A DNA stretch of 41,047 nt from Sedimentisphaerales bacterium (GTDB lineage Bacteria > Planctomycetota > Phycisphaerae > Sedimentisphaerales > Anaerobacaceae), in the NCBI GenBank assembly GCA_016933295.1, contig JAFGBG010000100.1:1-41047 (forward strand). The letters run 5' to 3'. Below the pieces are notes generated by a model, which was given only the letters and a program-made list of their open reading frames with translations, was not told the DNA's origin and ran no database searches. The position numbers were made by a program, and so were the translations under genes. Every line of letters begins with the position of its first letter. Within the stretch, counting starts at the first letter, position 1. Of this stretch, positions 5,560 through 14,472 are shown in pieces.

Positions 5560-7467
5560 ATGAACCCTCTGAAATTACTTACGTTTAAGTGTGTATGTAT
5601 ATGTATTATCATAATAATCAATTCGAATGCAAACGTATCTCAATTGGAGAGGAGACTTACCGAAAACGGCTATGAATTCAGAGACTTGAATAAAAACGGA
5701 AAACTCGATCCCTATGAAGATTCGCGATTGGATATAGATAAACGAATTGCGGATTTATTGGGACAGATGACCCTCGAGGAAAAAGTCGGTCTGATGTTTA
5801 GCCCAATTATCGGTTTGCATCCGGACGGCTCATTGGTTGAGGACCAATCCTTCTACTCTCAAATCGGCAGCACTGAGGCAATTGTCAAAAAACATATAAA
5901 CCACATAGGTAATTTTATTCAGCAGCCACCGGAGATTATTGCCGCATGGAACAATAACATTCAGAAACTGGCCGAAAAAAACCGGCTTGGGATTCCTGTC
6001 ACGATTTACAGCGATCCGAGGCATGGAATAAACAAGCCCTACACGATTAATAATGCATATTTTCCCGGCATTTCGCACTGGCCGGATGCACTGGGTTTGG
6101 CGGCGACACGTGATATGGAATTAATCAGGCAGTTCGGTTCGATCGTGGCACGGGAATACAGGACTGTCGGTATTACGGTGGCTCTACACCCTATGGCTGA
6201 CCTTGCTACCGAGCCGCGGTGGGGACGTATTGGAGGTACGTTTGGTGATGATGCGAATCTGGCTGCAAAATGTGTAACCGCTTATATCAAAGGTCATCAG
6301 GGCGAAACATGGGAGCCCGAAAGCGTTGTATGTATGACCAAGCATTTTCCCGGGGGCGGTCCGCAAAAAGACGGCTGGGATTGCCACTTTACATACGGCA
6401 AGGAGCAGGTTTATCCGGGCAATAACTTCGATTATCATCTGATACCCTTTAAGGCGGCGATTGAAGCCGGTACCGCGCAAATAATGCCATACTATGCCGT
6501 GCCGATCGGACAACTAAAGGAGACTACCGGCTTTGGGTATAGCAAAGAGATTGTCGCTGAGCTGCTTCGTGAAAAATTGGGCTTTAGCGGCGTGATTTGC
6601 TCGGATGGAGGTGTCATCTCTCCTTATCTCTCCCAGGGACGAGAGCTTTCTTATGCCAAATGTTGGGGAGAGGAGGATTTAACCGTTAAAGACCGATTTA
6701 AAAAGGCGATTGAAGCCGGCCTTGACCAGTTTTTGGTCGAATGTACGCCGGAGATTGTGGTTGAACTGGTCAACGAGGGGGCCATCGGTCGTGAACGGAT
6801 TGATCAATCTGCGGAGAGAATCCTTCGGGATAAGTTCAGACTCGGTCTTTTTGACAATCCTTTTGTTGATATCGAAAAGGCCGAAGAAATATGCGGGAGT
6901 TCTGAATTCCAGGCTGTTGCCGATTTGGCACAGCGCAAGTCCCTTGTTCTGCTTAAAAACCAGGCCCGAACAGGTGCTAAAATTCTGCCGCTATCTAAAG
7001 ATAAAAAAGTATTTCTTTTGGATATAGACCCAGTCATTGCCTCAGAGTACGCCGAGGTTGTTAATAATATTAATGAAGCAGATATTGTGATTGCCCGGCT
7101 TAATACTCCATACCAGAGGCGGCAAGGTCCTCATGAATCAATGATACATCAGGGGGATCTTGATTTTAAGGGCCGTGATCTAAATCGAATTGTAGAGCTT
7201 ATGAAGGCAAAGCCGACGATTGTATGTATTTACATCGAAAGGGCGGCGGTTATTCCTGAAATTGCCGAACATGCGGCGGCTTTACTGGCCACGTTCGGCA
7301 GCAGCGACGCAGCCGTTCTTGATGTTTTGTTCGGCAAGTTTCGGCCGACGGGAAAACTGCCGATAGAGCTTCCTCGTTCGATGGAGGCGGTCAAAAATCA
7401 AAAAGAAGATGTTCCCTGCGATTCGCAAAATCCTTTATTTGAGTTCGGCTATGGATTGACGTATTAA
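5560..7467 (+). CDS. Secreted glycoside hydrolase family 3 protein (beta-glucosidase-like) with EF-hand
   Basis: The 635-residue protein has a signal peptide with an isoleucine/cysteine-rich core (about residues 5-25). A canonical EF-hand calcium loop of 12 residues follows at 42-53 (D42, N44, N46, G47, D50, E53). The GH3 N-terminal barrel starts near 58 (LLGQMTLEEKVG) and contains KHFPGGG at 261-267 and the nucleophile motif CSDGG with D349. The C-terminal alpha/beta domain runs to the final GYGLTY; no fibronectin-III tail follows. Family members release beta-linked glucose, xylose or related units from oligosaccharides, here in the periplasm or outside. The start has GAAGGAG upstream. The gene has its own promoter and converges with the fusion gene at 7507-9549. 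Substrate not assignable. Confidence 0.92.
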   Translation: MNPLKLLTFKCVCICIIIIINSNANVSQLERRLTENGYEFRDLNKNGKLDPYEDSRLDIDKRIADLLGQMTLEEKVGLMFSPIIGLHPDGSLVEDQSFYSQIGSTEAIVKKHINHIGNFIQQPPEIIAAWNNNIQKLAEKNRLGIPVTIYSDPRHGINKPYTINNAYFPGISHWPDALGLAATRDMELIRQFGSIVAREYRTVGITVALHPMADLATEPRWGRIGGTFGDDANLAAKCVTAYIKGHQGETWEPESVVCMTKHFPGGGPQKDGWDCHFTYGKEQVYPGNNFDYHLIPFKAAIEAGTAQIMPYYAVPIGQLKETTGFGYSKEIVAELLREKLGFSGVICSDGGVISPYLSQGRELSYAKCWGEEDLTVKDRFKKAIEAGLDQFLVECTPEIVVELVNEGAIGRERIDQSAERILRDKFRLGLFDNPFVDIEKAEEICGSSEFQAVADLAQRKSLVLLKNQARTGAKILPLSKDKKVFLLDIDPVIASEYAEVVNNINEADIVIARLNTPYQRRQGPHESMIHQGDLDFKGRDLNRIVELMKAKPTIVCIYIERAAVIPEIAEHAAALLATFGSSDAAVLDVLFGKFRPTGKLPIELPRSMEAVKNQKEDVPCDSQNPLFEFGYGLTY

Positions 7468-7476
7468 AATAACATT

Positions 7477-7498
7477 CGAGTTTAATTGTACTCGTTTT
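7477..7498 (+). terminator. Weak intrinsic terminator of the GH3 gene
   Basis: CGAGT and ACTCG form a 5-bp stem with an 8-base loop, followed by TTTT. It lies 10 bases past the GH3 stop and before the convergent fusion gene. Short stem, so modest confidence. Confidence 0.35.
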
Positions 7499-7506
7499 GT
7501 ATTTAT

Positions 7507-9549
7507 CTATTCCATTTTGCGAATACGCACTTCGATATCTTTGGCGTCCTTTAGTAAATCCACGAGCCTACTGGTATCAGTCTGTCCGAAATGATATGGA
7601 TACAAAATTTTGGGCTTGAAAGCTTTTGCCGCATCGGCGACCATCTCGGGTGTCATCGTATAGGGCAGATTCATCGGTAAAAACGCGATGTCGATATCTT
7701 TTAGCTGTTTCATTTCCGGCGTATTTTCAGTATCTCCGGCAATATATACTCTTTTATCGCCGAATGTAATGATATATCCGTTGCCGATTCCTTTGGGGTG
7801 ATAGGGATTGTTGCCGGAGCGCATGTGTACGATATTGTATGCCGGAACTGCCTCGATCTTGAGCCCCTGAATTGTTTGGGTGTCTGCGTTTTTCATGATA
7901 ATTCCGCCGGACACTCTTTCGGCGCAGGTTTCGGTTATGACCAGTTTTGTATCTTCTTCCCGGATAATTTCTATCGTCTCCGGGTCCAGATGATCACCGT
8001 GGTCGTGGGTGATTAAAATAATATCCGCCTTAGGCATTTTTGAATAGTCGGCCTCTCTGCCGACCGGGTCCACGTCAATAACCTTGCCGCCGAATGTAAA
8101 CATCAGGGTCCCGTGCCCGATACAGATAATCCTCAAATCGCCGGTGTTGGTTTCGATAATATCCTGTTCAAAAGCCGGAGTCATTTCAGCGGCGGTGATT
8201 TTTTCTTTTAATTCGCCCGGACCGAAGCCTTCCGATGTCACGATGTGCATGCGGTCGGTCAGAATCAACCAGGGCAGTGACTTAACGCCCCAGTCGAATC
8301 GCGATTTTCCGAACTCGGGCAAAGTTCTGCCGACGGTAAAAGAAATGGAATTGTCTTTGAGCCATTTATTCAGTGATTCTTTGTCGATATCCGCCGCCTG
8401 AATGCAAGCCACCGTTATATCTTTCTGTGCAAGTAGTTCCGCGTTTTTCGCAAGCTCGGTTATACAATATCTTGACGGTCGTTGATTCATGTCCCAGAAG
8501 CATACCAGCAGCATCTTGTCGGCGGCATCGTCCGGGAGCTCGATTTCCATTTTTTCAAGTTCCGGCAGAGGCTTGCCGACAAGTGACGGTGTAGCCATCA
8601 TTACTGGAATTTGGCCTATTTCAAGCTTTTGAATGAATACGAATTTCTTCTCGGCGTTATCCTGTTTTTGTTCAGCGCCTTTTACCCGCATACGAACCGA
8701 ATAGAGTGAAGTCCTTGCCGTAATAAAGAGCGTCTGGTTGTCTTTGCCGCCGAATGTGAGATTCGACGGTCTTTCGGGGACCTGAATCTCCCCTGTTTTT
8801 TGCCCTTTCGAATTGTAAACGGCGACCGCGTTTGTTGTCAGATAAATGTTTCCCTCGTTGTCAATCGTCATCCCGTCACTTCCTTCCGGGGCGAAAAGTT
8901 TCTTATTCGACAGAGAGCCGTCATCGTTAATGGTGTACGAAATTGTTTTTCCGTCACCGGCGTCCGCGACGTACAGAGTTTTGCCGTCCGGTGTACCTAT
9001 TAGACCGTTCGGCCTGACCATATCGTCGATTACCCGGACGAGCTTTTTGCGGTCGGCGGAAAGATAATACACATGTTCGCCGTCCTGCTCCATATCGTTT
9101 CTGTTGCCGTAACGCGGGTCGGTGAAATATACTCCACCCTTGGGATCGATCCAGAGGTCGTTGAGACTGTTGAAACGTTTGTCCTGGTACTTTTCGGCAA
9201 GGATTGTCACTTCGTTCTTCGCAGTTATAGAAACCAGCCGCCGCCCGCCGCCCTGGCATGCAATTAAGTTGCCGTCTTTGTCGAAAAACAGACCGTTGGC
9301 TCCGTCCGAATTTTCACGAAAAATCGAGATCTTGCCGTCTAAAGACCACTTGTGAATTCGGTTATTTGGAATATCGGTAAAGTAGATGTTTCCCTCTGCA
9401 TCCGCCGCCGGGCCTTCGGTGAAGCTGAAACCGCCGGTGAGCTTTTCGACTTTTGCCTCCGGCGCGACAAGACTTTGCTGTGCGGCACAAAAATTAGTTG
9501 CCGTAATTGTCAGTAATAACATTGTATAAGTAAATCTTTTGCGGTTCAT
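7507..9549 (-). CDS. Exported SMP-30/redoxin/metallo-beta-lactamase triple fusion
   Basis: From the ATG at 9547-9549, with AAGGAG upstream, the product is 680 residues; an open frame upstream to 9660 is not needed. Residues 1-23 are a signal peptide ending FCAA. Residues about 30-285 are an SMP-30/gluconolactonase six-bladed propeller with its metal and active-site segments (TEGPA at 44-48, FNSLND at 126-131, RPNGL at 179-183, GSDGMTID at 223-230). Residues about 318-455 resemble a TlpA-type redoxin, but the CxxC position reads QRPS, so thiol chemistry is lost. Residues about 470-680 are a UlaG/UPF0173-like metallo-beta-lactamase domain with HDHGDH at 515-520 and AGDT at 604-607. Sugar lactone hydrolysis in the periplasm by one or both hydrolase domains is the natural guess. 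Neighbouring GH3 gene supports a carbohydrate role. Confidence 0.85.
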   Translation of the reverse strand: MNRKRFTYTMLLLTITATNFCAAQQSLVAPEAKVEKLTGGFSFTEGPAADAEGNIYFTDIPNNRIHKWSLDGKISIFRENSDGANGLFFDKDGNLIACQGGGRRLVSITAKNEVTILAEKYQDKRFNSLNDLWIDPKGGVYFTDPRYGNRNDMEQDGEHVYYLSADRKKLVRVIDDMVRPNGLIGTPDGKTLYVADAGDGKTISYTINDDGSLSNKKLFAPEGSDGMTIDNEGNIYLTTNAVAVYNSKGQKTGEIQVPERPSNLTFGGKDNQTLFITARTSLYSVRMRVKGAEQKQDNAEKKFVFIQKLEIGQIPVMMATPSLVGKPLPELEKMEIELPDDAADKMLLVCFWDMNQRPSRYCITELAKNAELLAQKDITVACIQAADIDKESLNKWLKDNSISFTVGRTLPEFGKSRFDWGVKSLPWLILTDRMHIVTSEGFGPGELKEKITAAEMTPAFEQDIIETNTGDLRIICIGHGTLMFTFGGKVIDVDPVGREADYSKMPKADIILITHDHGDHLDPETIEIIREEDTKLVITETCAERVSGGIIMKNADTQTIQGLKIEAVPAYNIVHMRSGNNPYHPKGIGNGYIITFGDKRVYIAGDTENTPEMKQLKDIDIAFLPMNLPYTMTPEMVADAAKAFKPKILYPYHFGQTDTSRLVDLLKDAKDIEVRIRKME

Positions 9550-9768
9550 TTTTTTCTCCTTTTGCTTTTTGAATTCGATATAGAAGAACGGGCTCATTAT
9601 ACCATTGTTGCGGGCCGATGGCAAAAAAACTGGAATTCGGATATAGATTGAAATCAGCATTTATTGGCAGCTTTTTTATCTTTTCTCCGGGCTTCTTCGG
9701 TATTATACTGATTCGTGAAAGCTAAATGCGATAAAAAGCTGTTTGTTTATTAGATTCGGAGAAAAGCT
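9550..9768. other. Divergent intergenic region between the fusion gene and the channel gene
   Basis: This stretch must hold promoters for both directions. On the plus strand a TATACT-like -10 is visible near 9703-9710 but lacks a clear -35. Otherwise I see no gene and no repeat. Confidence 0.3.
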
Positions 9769-12700
9769 ATGCTCGGCGGACGACAAAATGAATTCTTCTC
9801 AGACCGGTTGAAGATAAAGATATTTTCGATAATATTTGCCGTTTTGTGTGTTTTTGCGGTTTCAATTGCCTATTGTTCTCAAACTCAGCAGAACAGTAAT
9901 ACGAATGCTGCCGGCATACAAGACAGCAACACGACCGTCCCTGTTATTCCCGCAGTTTCCGATACGGCCGATGTGGATATAACGGCAGGTTTAACGGAGA
10001 AAAAGCTTCAGGAGCAAAAACAGAAAATTACCGAGTCGAGAGAATTGAGTGATGAAATTAAGGCGAAAATAAATGAAATTTACGACCAGGCAATCACTCA
10101 ATTGAAACAGGCGGTAGAACTCGAAACAAAAAAACAGGATTATAGCCAGAGACGTAAAAATGCACCTGCCGATCTTGAAAAGCTCAAAGAACAGCTCGCC
10201 GGGCAGCAAACTTTTGCCGCTCCGGAAGTCGCGGCCGATATCACTCTTTCGGAAGCCGAGCAAAAACTCACGGAAGCAACACTTGCCCTTGAGCAGGCGA
10301 AGAAAACCTCATCCACATGGGAGAACGAACCGAAGCGACGAGCTGATCGCCGGACACAAATTCCGGAGGAATCGAATACTGCCAAACAAAGACTTGATGA
10401 AATCAAGGGCAAATTAGCTGCGGCAGTGGTTGAAGGCCAAAATCCCGAATTAGTTCGAGCCAATCGTTCGCTGCTGATGGCACAACAACGTGCTTTAGAG
10501 GCGCAAATCGCAATGAATACCGAAGAGCTTCTTTTCTTTGACGCAAGAAGAGATGTGCTTGCGGCAAACAGAGATTTGGCCGCACGTCAATTGGCTTATG
10601 CCGGCAAGCTTGCTGAGTTTTGGCAGCAGAAGGTTAATGCTCTGCGGCAAAAGCAGGCGCAGGCCGCCCAAAAGGAAGCTATCCGCGCCAAAGAGGAAAC
10701 GAAATATGCCGATCCGGCCATTCAAAAAATTGCCGAACGCAATGTCGAGCTGGCTAAGATACAGGCCGAGCTTGTAAAAAAAGTCGAAAAAACTTCTCAA
10801 TATTCAAAGCAGATCGACGAGCAGCTTGCAGCCATAGAAAAAGATTTCCAGGATATCCAGGTGAGAGTCGATAAGACCGGCAAAATCACGAATGTTCTGG
10901 GGGTCTTGCTTCTGACCAAACGTAAAGAGCTGCCCGATATCAGCGAAAACAAAAAAAATCTCAAAGCTCGTTTGTCGGAAATTACAAAGGCACAACTGGA
11001 CTGGTTCAAATATGACAAGGAATGGTCCGAACTGAGCAATCCTCAACTGCAGGCTCAGGATGAAATTGATAAAGTCACGACCCCTATGGATGAAAAGAGA
11101 CGGGAAGCTGTTCTCGCCGAGGTAATGAGTTATCTTGAAAGCAGACGCAAAACTCTCGATGTTATTAAGGGTCTTTACGACGGTTATTTAACGGATTTAG
11201 CCAACCTCGATGCAAAAGAAAGTTCTTTTATTCAGAAAGTACAGGAATATGAAAAGTTTATTGATGAAAATATCCTCTGGATTAAAAGCAGTTCCGCGCT
11301 GAATGCCAACGATATATCGGAGATAGCGGCGGCTTTCCAATGGCTCACTATGCCAGGACACTGGCAGCATGTTGCAAAGCTGCTGTGGGATGATTTAAAA
11401 AATACTCCGTTAGCTTATGCGGCGATAATCATGGTGTTTGTTTTGTCGCTTGTTCTGCATAAAAGGATGCACCGATTAGTTGAGGATATTTCAAAAAAGG
11501 TCCTCGATGTCGATACCGATAGTTTTCTGCACACATTAAAGGCGTTTTTACTGACCGTACTCTTGGCCGCAACGTGGCCGGTTGTGATTTTATTTCTGAG
11601 ATGGCGTCTTGACGTTAATGTCTCCGGCGATGATTTTACTCAGGCTTTGGTCGGCGGTCTTCGGGATTTGGCTGTAATAATTTTTATTTTCGAGCTGCTC
11701 CGGCACGCCACCATGCCCGGTGGATTGATGCCCGTTCACTTTCGGGTGCGAGAAGAATCACTGGCGTTCACAAGGAAACATATCCGATGGCTTTTTGTAT
11801 TGTTGATTCCGTTGACGTTTGTCCTGCGCATCCTGCAGCTTCAGGAAACGAACGACCGGATGTACGATACGATGGGGCGTCTGATCTTTATCGGGGTTCT
11901 TGTGATTCTTGGTTTTTTCACTGTTGTGTTCCTTAACCTGAAAGGGCCGATCGTAGGGCCATACCTCAAACGACGCCCGGAAGGATGGGTGACGCGTCTT
12001 CGATATTTTTGGTATCCTTTGTGCCCGTTTTTGACCTTAGGTTTTGCCGTCCTTGCGGCGGCGGGATATTTTTATGCCGCATGGCATCTTTACGTAAAGC
12101 TGATGCATACGTTGGTTCTCGTATTCCTGGTGATTGTGTTGAGAATTATGATAACACGGTGGCTGGTTATTATCCGGCGAAGACTCTCGCTTATCGAAGT
12201 TCAGAAACGCAGGGCCGCCCGGGAGGAAGCCCAGGCTAATGCCCCGTCGTCGGCTCCTTCGGAAACAGAAACCTCGCAGCAGTCCAAGGACAAGCCGGAG
12301 ACAACTATTTTCGAGATTTCGCAGCAGACCAACAGGCTGATTAATGTAATTATTGCTGTTTTAATCATCATAGGTCTCTGGTATATCTGGCAAGATGTCC
12401 TGCCGGCGCTGAGCGCTCTGGGAGAGGCTAGAGTGTGGGGTGAAGCACCTCAGATTATCACTCTTGGCAATCTTGTTTTGGCGATAATTGTTGGTTTTAT
12501 AACTTTCATTATCGCTCGAAACGTGCCGGGCTTGCTGGAGATTATAATATTAAGGCGTCTTCCCATTGATCGCGGCGTGCGTTTTGCAATTATAACAATC
12601 TGCCGCTATATTCTTGTGGTTGTCGGCATTGTGATTGCATTTACTGAAATCGGCATCGGGTGGTCGAAGGTGCAGTGGCTTGTTGCGGCGATGACCGTCG

Positions 12701-13278
12701 GGCTTGGTTTCGGCCTGCAGGAGATTTTCGCCAATTTTATCAGCGGCCTGATAATTCTTCTCGAACAGCCGGTTCGCGTGGACGACGTAGTAACCGTCGG
12801 TGACGTGACGGGTGTGGTGACAAAAATAAAAATCCGCGCCACTACGATTCGCAAATGGGATCAGCGCGAGCTTGTCGTCCCGAACAAAGAATTTATCACT
12901 GGCCGTCTTATCAACTGGACCCTTTCGGACAATATTCTGCGGCGGGATTTTATCGTAGGAATCGCCTACGGCTCCGATATCGCCAAAGCCGAAAGAACTC
13001 TTTACGAAGTCGCAAAGGCGAATCCCCTGGTTTTGGAGAATCCGAAGCCGATTGTGCTTTTCAGGAGCTTCGGCAACAGCTCTCTCGAATTCGAGCTGCG
13101 GGTTTGCGTCGCCGGGATAGAAAATTATCTGCCTGTTTGGCACGGCATTAATTGCGCCATTGACGAAGCGTTCCGGAAAGCAGAAATCGAGATTGCCTTC
13201 CCGCAACAGGATTTGCATATTCGCTCGGTTAAAACAAATATACCCGTCGATTTAAGAAAACCGCCGGAATTTGCGTAA
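9769..13278 (+). CDS. Large mechanosensitive channel of the MscS superfamily (MscK/MscM-like)
   Basis: This 1169-residue protein follows the MscK/MscM plan. A signal or first membrane segment at about 17-36 is followed by a long, charged, coiled-coil-rich periplasmic region (about 70-530), in which Lys, Glu, Gln and Ala dominate. About ten membrane segments follow from about 550. A conserved MscS core at about 925-1160 contains the pore helix (glycine/alanine-rich VGLGFGLQEIFANFISG) and the beta domain starting EQPVRVDDVVTVGD. Such channels open on membrane tension during osmotic down-shock and release solutes. A hydrophilic linker near 820-860 (Ser, Glu, Gln-rich) lies between membrane segments. 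The start has GGAGA upstream. The gene is convergent with the phosphatidyltransferase gene, 47 bp apart. Confidence 0.92.
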   Translation: MLGGRQNEFFSDRLKIKIFSIIFAVLCVFAVSIAYCSQTQQNSNTNAAGIQDSNTTVPVIPAVSDTADVDITAGLTEKKLQEQKQKITESRELSDEIKAKINEIYDQAITQLKQAVELETKKQDYSQRRKNAPADLEKLKEQLAGQQTFAAPEVAADITLSEAEQKLTEATLALEQAKKTSSTWENEPKRRADRRTQIPEESNTAKQRLDEIKGKLAAAVVEGQNPELVRANRSLLMAQQRALEAQIAMNTEELLFFDARRDVLAANRDLAARQLAYAGKLAEFWQQKVNALRQKQAQAAQKEAIRAKEETKYADPAIQKIAERNVELAKIQAELVKKVEKTSQYSKQIDEQLAAIEKDFQDIQVRVDKTGKITNVLGVLLLTKRKELPDISENKKNLKARLSEITKAQLDWFKYDKEWSELSNPQLQAQDEIDKVTTPMDEKRREAVLAEVMSYLESRRKTLDVIKGLYDGYLTDLANLDAKESSFIQKVQEYEKFIDENILWIKSSSALNANDISEIAAAFQWLTMPGHWQHVAKLLWDDLKNTPLAYAAIIMVFVLSLVLHKRMHRLVEDISKKVLDVDTDSFLHTLKAFLLTVLLAATWPVVILFLRWRLDVNVSGDDFTQALVGGLRDLAVIIFIFELLRHATMPGGLMPVHFRVREESLAFTRKHIRWLFVLLIPLTFVLRILQLQETNDRMYDTMGRLIFIGVLVILGFFTVVFLNLKGPIVGPYLKRRPEGWVTRLRYFWYPLCPFLTLGFAVLAAAGYFYAAWHLYVKLMHTLVLVFLVIVLRIMITRWLVIIRRRLSLIEVQKRRAAREEAQANAPSSAPSETETSQQSKDKPETTIFEISQQTNRLINVIIAVLIIIGLWYIWQDVLPALSALGEARVWGEAPQIITLGNLVLAIIVGFITFIIARNVPGLLEIIILRRLPIDRGVRFAIITICRYILVVVGIVIAFTEIGIGWSKVQWLVAAMTVGLGFGLQEIFANFISGLIILLEQPVRVDDVVTVGDVTGVVTKIKIRATTIRKWDQRELVVPNKEFITGRLINWTLSDNILRRDFIVGIAYGSDIAKAERTLYEVAKANPLVLENPKPIVLFRSFGNSSLEFELRVCVAGIENYLPVWHGINCAIDEAFRKAEIEIAFPQQDLHIRSVKTNIPVDLRKPPEFA

Positions 13279-13325
13279 AGGATTTCTCTCGAAATATTAG
13301 CCCGGCAAAAATAAAGACTCTCGAA

Positions 13326-14018
13326 TCAGGCTTCTTCCTGTTGACTTGATTCTTCGGCTTTTTTTTCCGCCATATCGATGTTCCAGATGTATTTTTGTGT
13401 TCGATACACGACGATGCACATCAAAGTAAAAATCATGGCGAAAATAAACGGCAGAATTCTTGCAATCCAGTCTGTGCCGAAGCATATTATCAGGAAATTG
13501 AGGACGATAAAATATATCCGCATCTCCGTCGGCCCGGCCCGAAGGTATGTAATCTTAAATTCGTTCGTCGCGCCGAATGCTAAATAGGAACTGACCATAA
13601 AACAGCCGCCCACCGGAATCAGAAAATAAACAATCTGCTTGGCGGGGCTGGTGAATAAAAATGAATATCCAATCAGCAGCGCGCTCATAAAAACGAAATC
13701 CAAAAAATGGTCCATGTAATAGCCCCATTTCGGAATTCCCGTATTGCGATATCTGCCGAGGGCGCCGTCGAACGAGTCCGTGAACCATTGAAATACCAGC
13801 ATCAAAGACGAGAGCCACAGCCAGTGGTGGTTGTTTCTCGCGAGCCAGCCGAAAATTATCAGTCCGATAGACCAGTGAATCGTCATCAGCGTAAGGTCGT
13901 AACCTTCTATCCATTTTGGAAAGCGATGGACATTGCTGTCGATAAAATTACGTTCGTATGAGGCCAATAGCGACTTCATTGGAAGCTTCTTGTCTCCGCC
14001 GAAAGGTATCTTTACCAT
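13326..14018 (-). CDS. CDP-alcohol phosphatidyltransferase family membrane protein
   Basis: The 230-residue protein has several membrane segments (about 42-62, 66-80, 105-120, 128-150, 172-188, 190-210). It carries the CDP-alcohol phosphatidyltransferase signature in the form D81-x2-D84-G85-x2-G88-R89-x9-G99-x3-D103-x3-D107. The usual Ala before Arg is Gly here, and the spacer after Arg is nine rather than eight residues, but all metal-binding aspartates are present. The family moves a phosphatidyl or phospho-alcohol group from a CDP-linked donor to an alcohol such as glycerol phosphate, inositol phosphate or choline. The acceptor cannot be told. GAGGG lies upstream of the start at 14016-14018. 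The C-terminal tail is acidic and Gln-rich. It stands alone on this strand. Confidence 0.85.
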   Translation of the reverse strand: MVKIPFGGDKKLPMKSLLASYERNFIDSNVHRFPKWIEGYDLTLMTIHWSIGLIIFGWLARNNHHWLWLSSLMLVFQWFTDSFDGALGRYRNTGIPKWGYYMDHFLDFVFMSALLIGYSFLFTSPAKQIVYFLIPVGGCFMVSSYLAFGATNEFKITYLRAGPTEMRIYFIVLNFLIICFGTDWIARILPFIFAMIFTLMCIVVYRTQKYIWNIDMAEKKAEESSQQEEA

Positions 14019-14472
14019 TTTCTTTACCCTCTTTATATTTCAATAAAACCAGGTTATTCCTCGATTACAGAATACATCGGTTTTCACATATTTGCAAGTA
14101 CCTTAATAATACAATCTTTGCCGTTGATGCGTCCGGGCACAGCCGGCCGATTTGTTGAAATATGCCCTCTTTTAAGGAAAAAACATGGAAAATATGCCGT
14201 CAGGAAGGCGAAAATATAATTTCCTGGAAAGAATGGATAAATAATAAGCCACGTTAAAATACCTGCCGGAAAAAGCCATATTCAAGAAATATACCCGCTC
14301 TTTATAGCTATACGAATATTTAAAATACGGGCATAATTGCTTTTAACGAGCTGGTATTAGTCCCTATATGAAAAAAATAAGAAATATATTGTCACTCGCT
14401 GAGCCTGTAAGTAAAATAGAAGAAATACAGGATACTTGATGCGGGAAGATATGTTTTTCAGGAAATGGTATC
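14019..14472. other. Intergenic region, no supported gene
   Basis: This 454-base divergent stretch must hold promoters for the phosphatidyltransferase gene (minus) and the pair starting at 14473 (plus). Two mini open frames occur on the plus strand: 14185-14244 (19 codons, AAGGA upstream) and 14369-14440 (23 codons, no ribosome binding site). Neither has features that would support calling it. No repeat or strong promoter was identified. Confidence 0.3.

Noticed and set aside
12550-13218. Long minus-strand frame inside the mechanosensitive channel gene
   Set aside because: Antisense shadow of a strongly conserved MscS core; its sequence has no protein-like features.
14185-14440. Mini frames of 19 and 23 codons
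   Set aside because: Too short and featureless; only one has a possible ribosome binding site and neither has a signal or motif.
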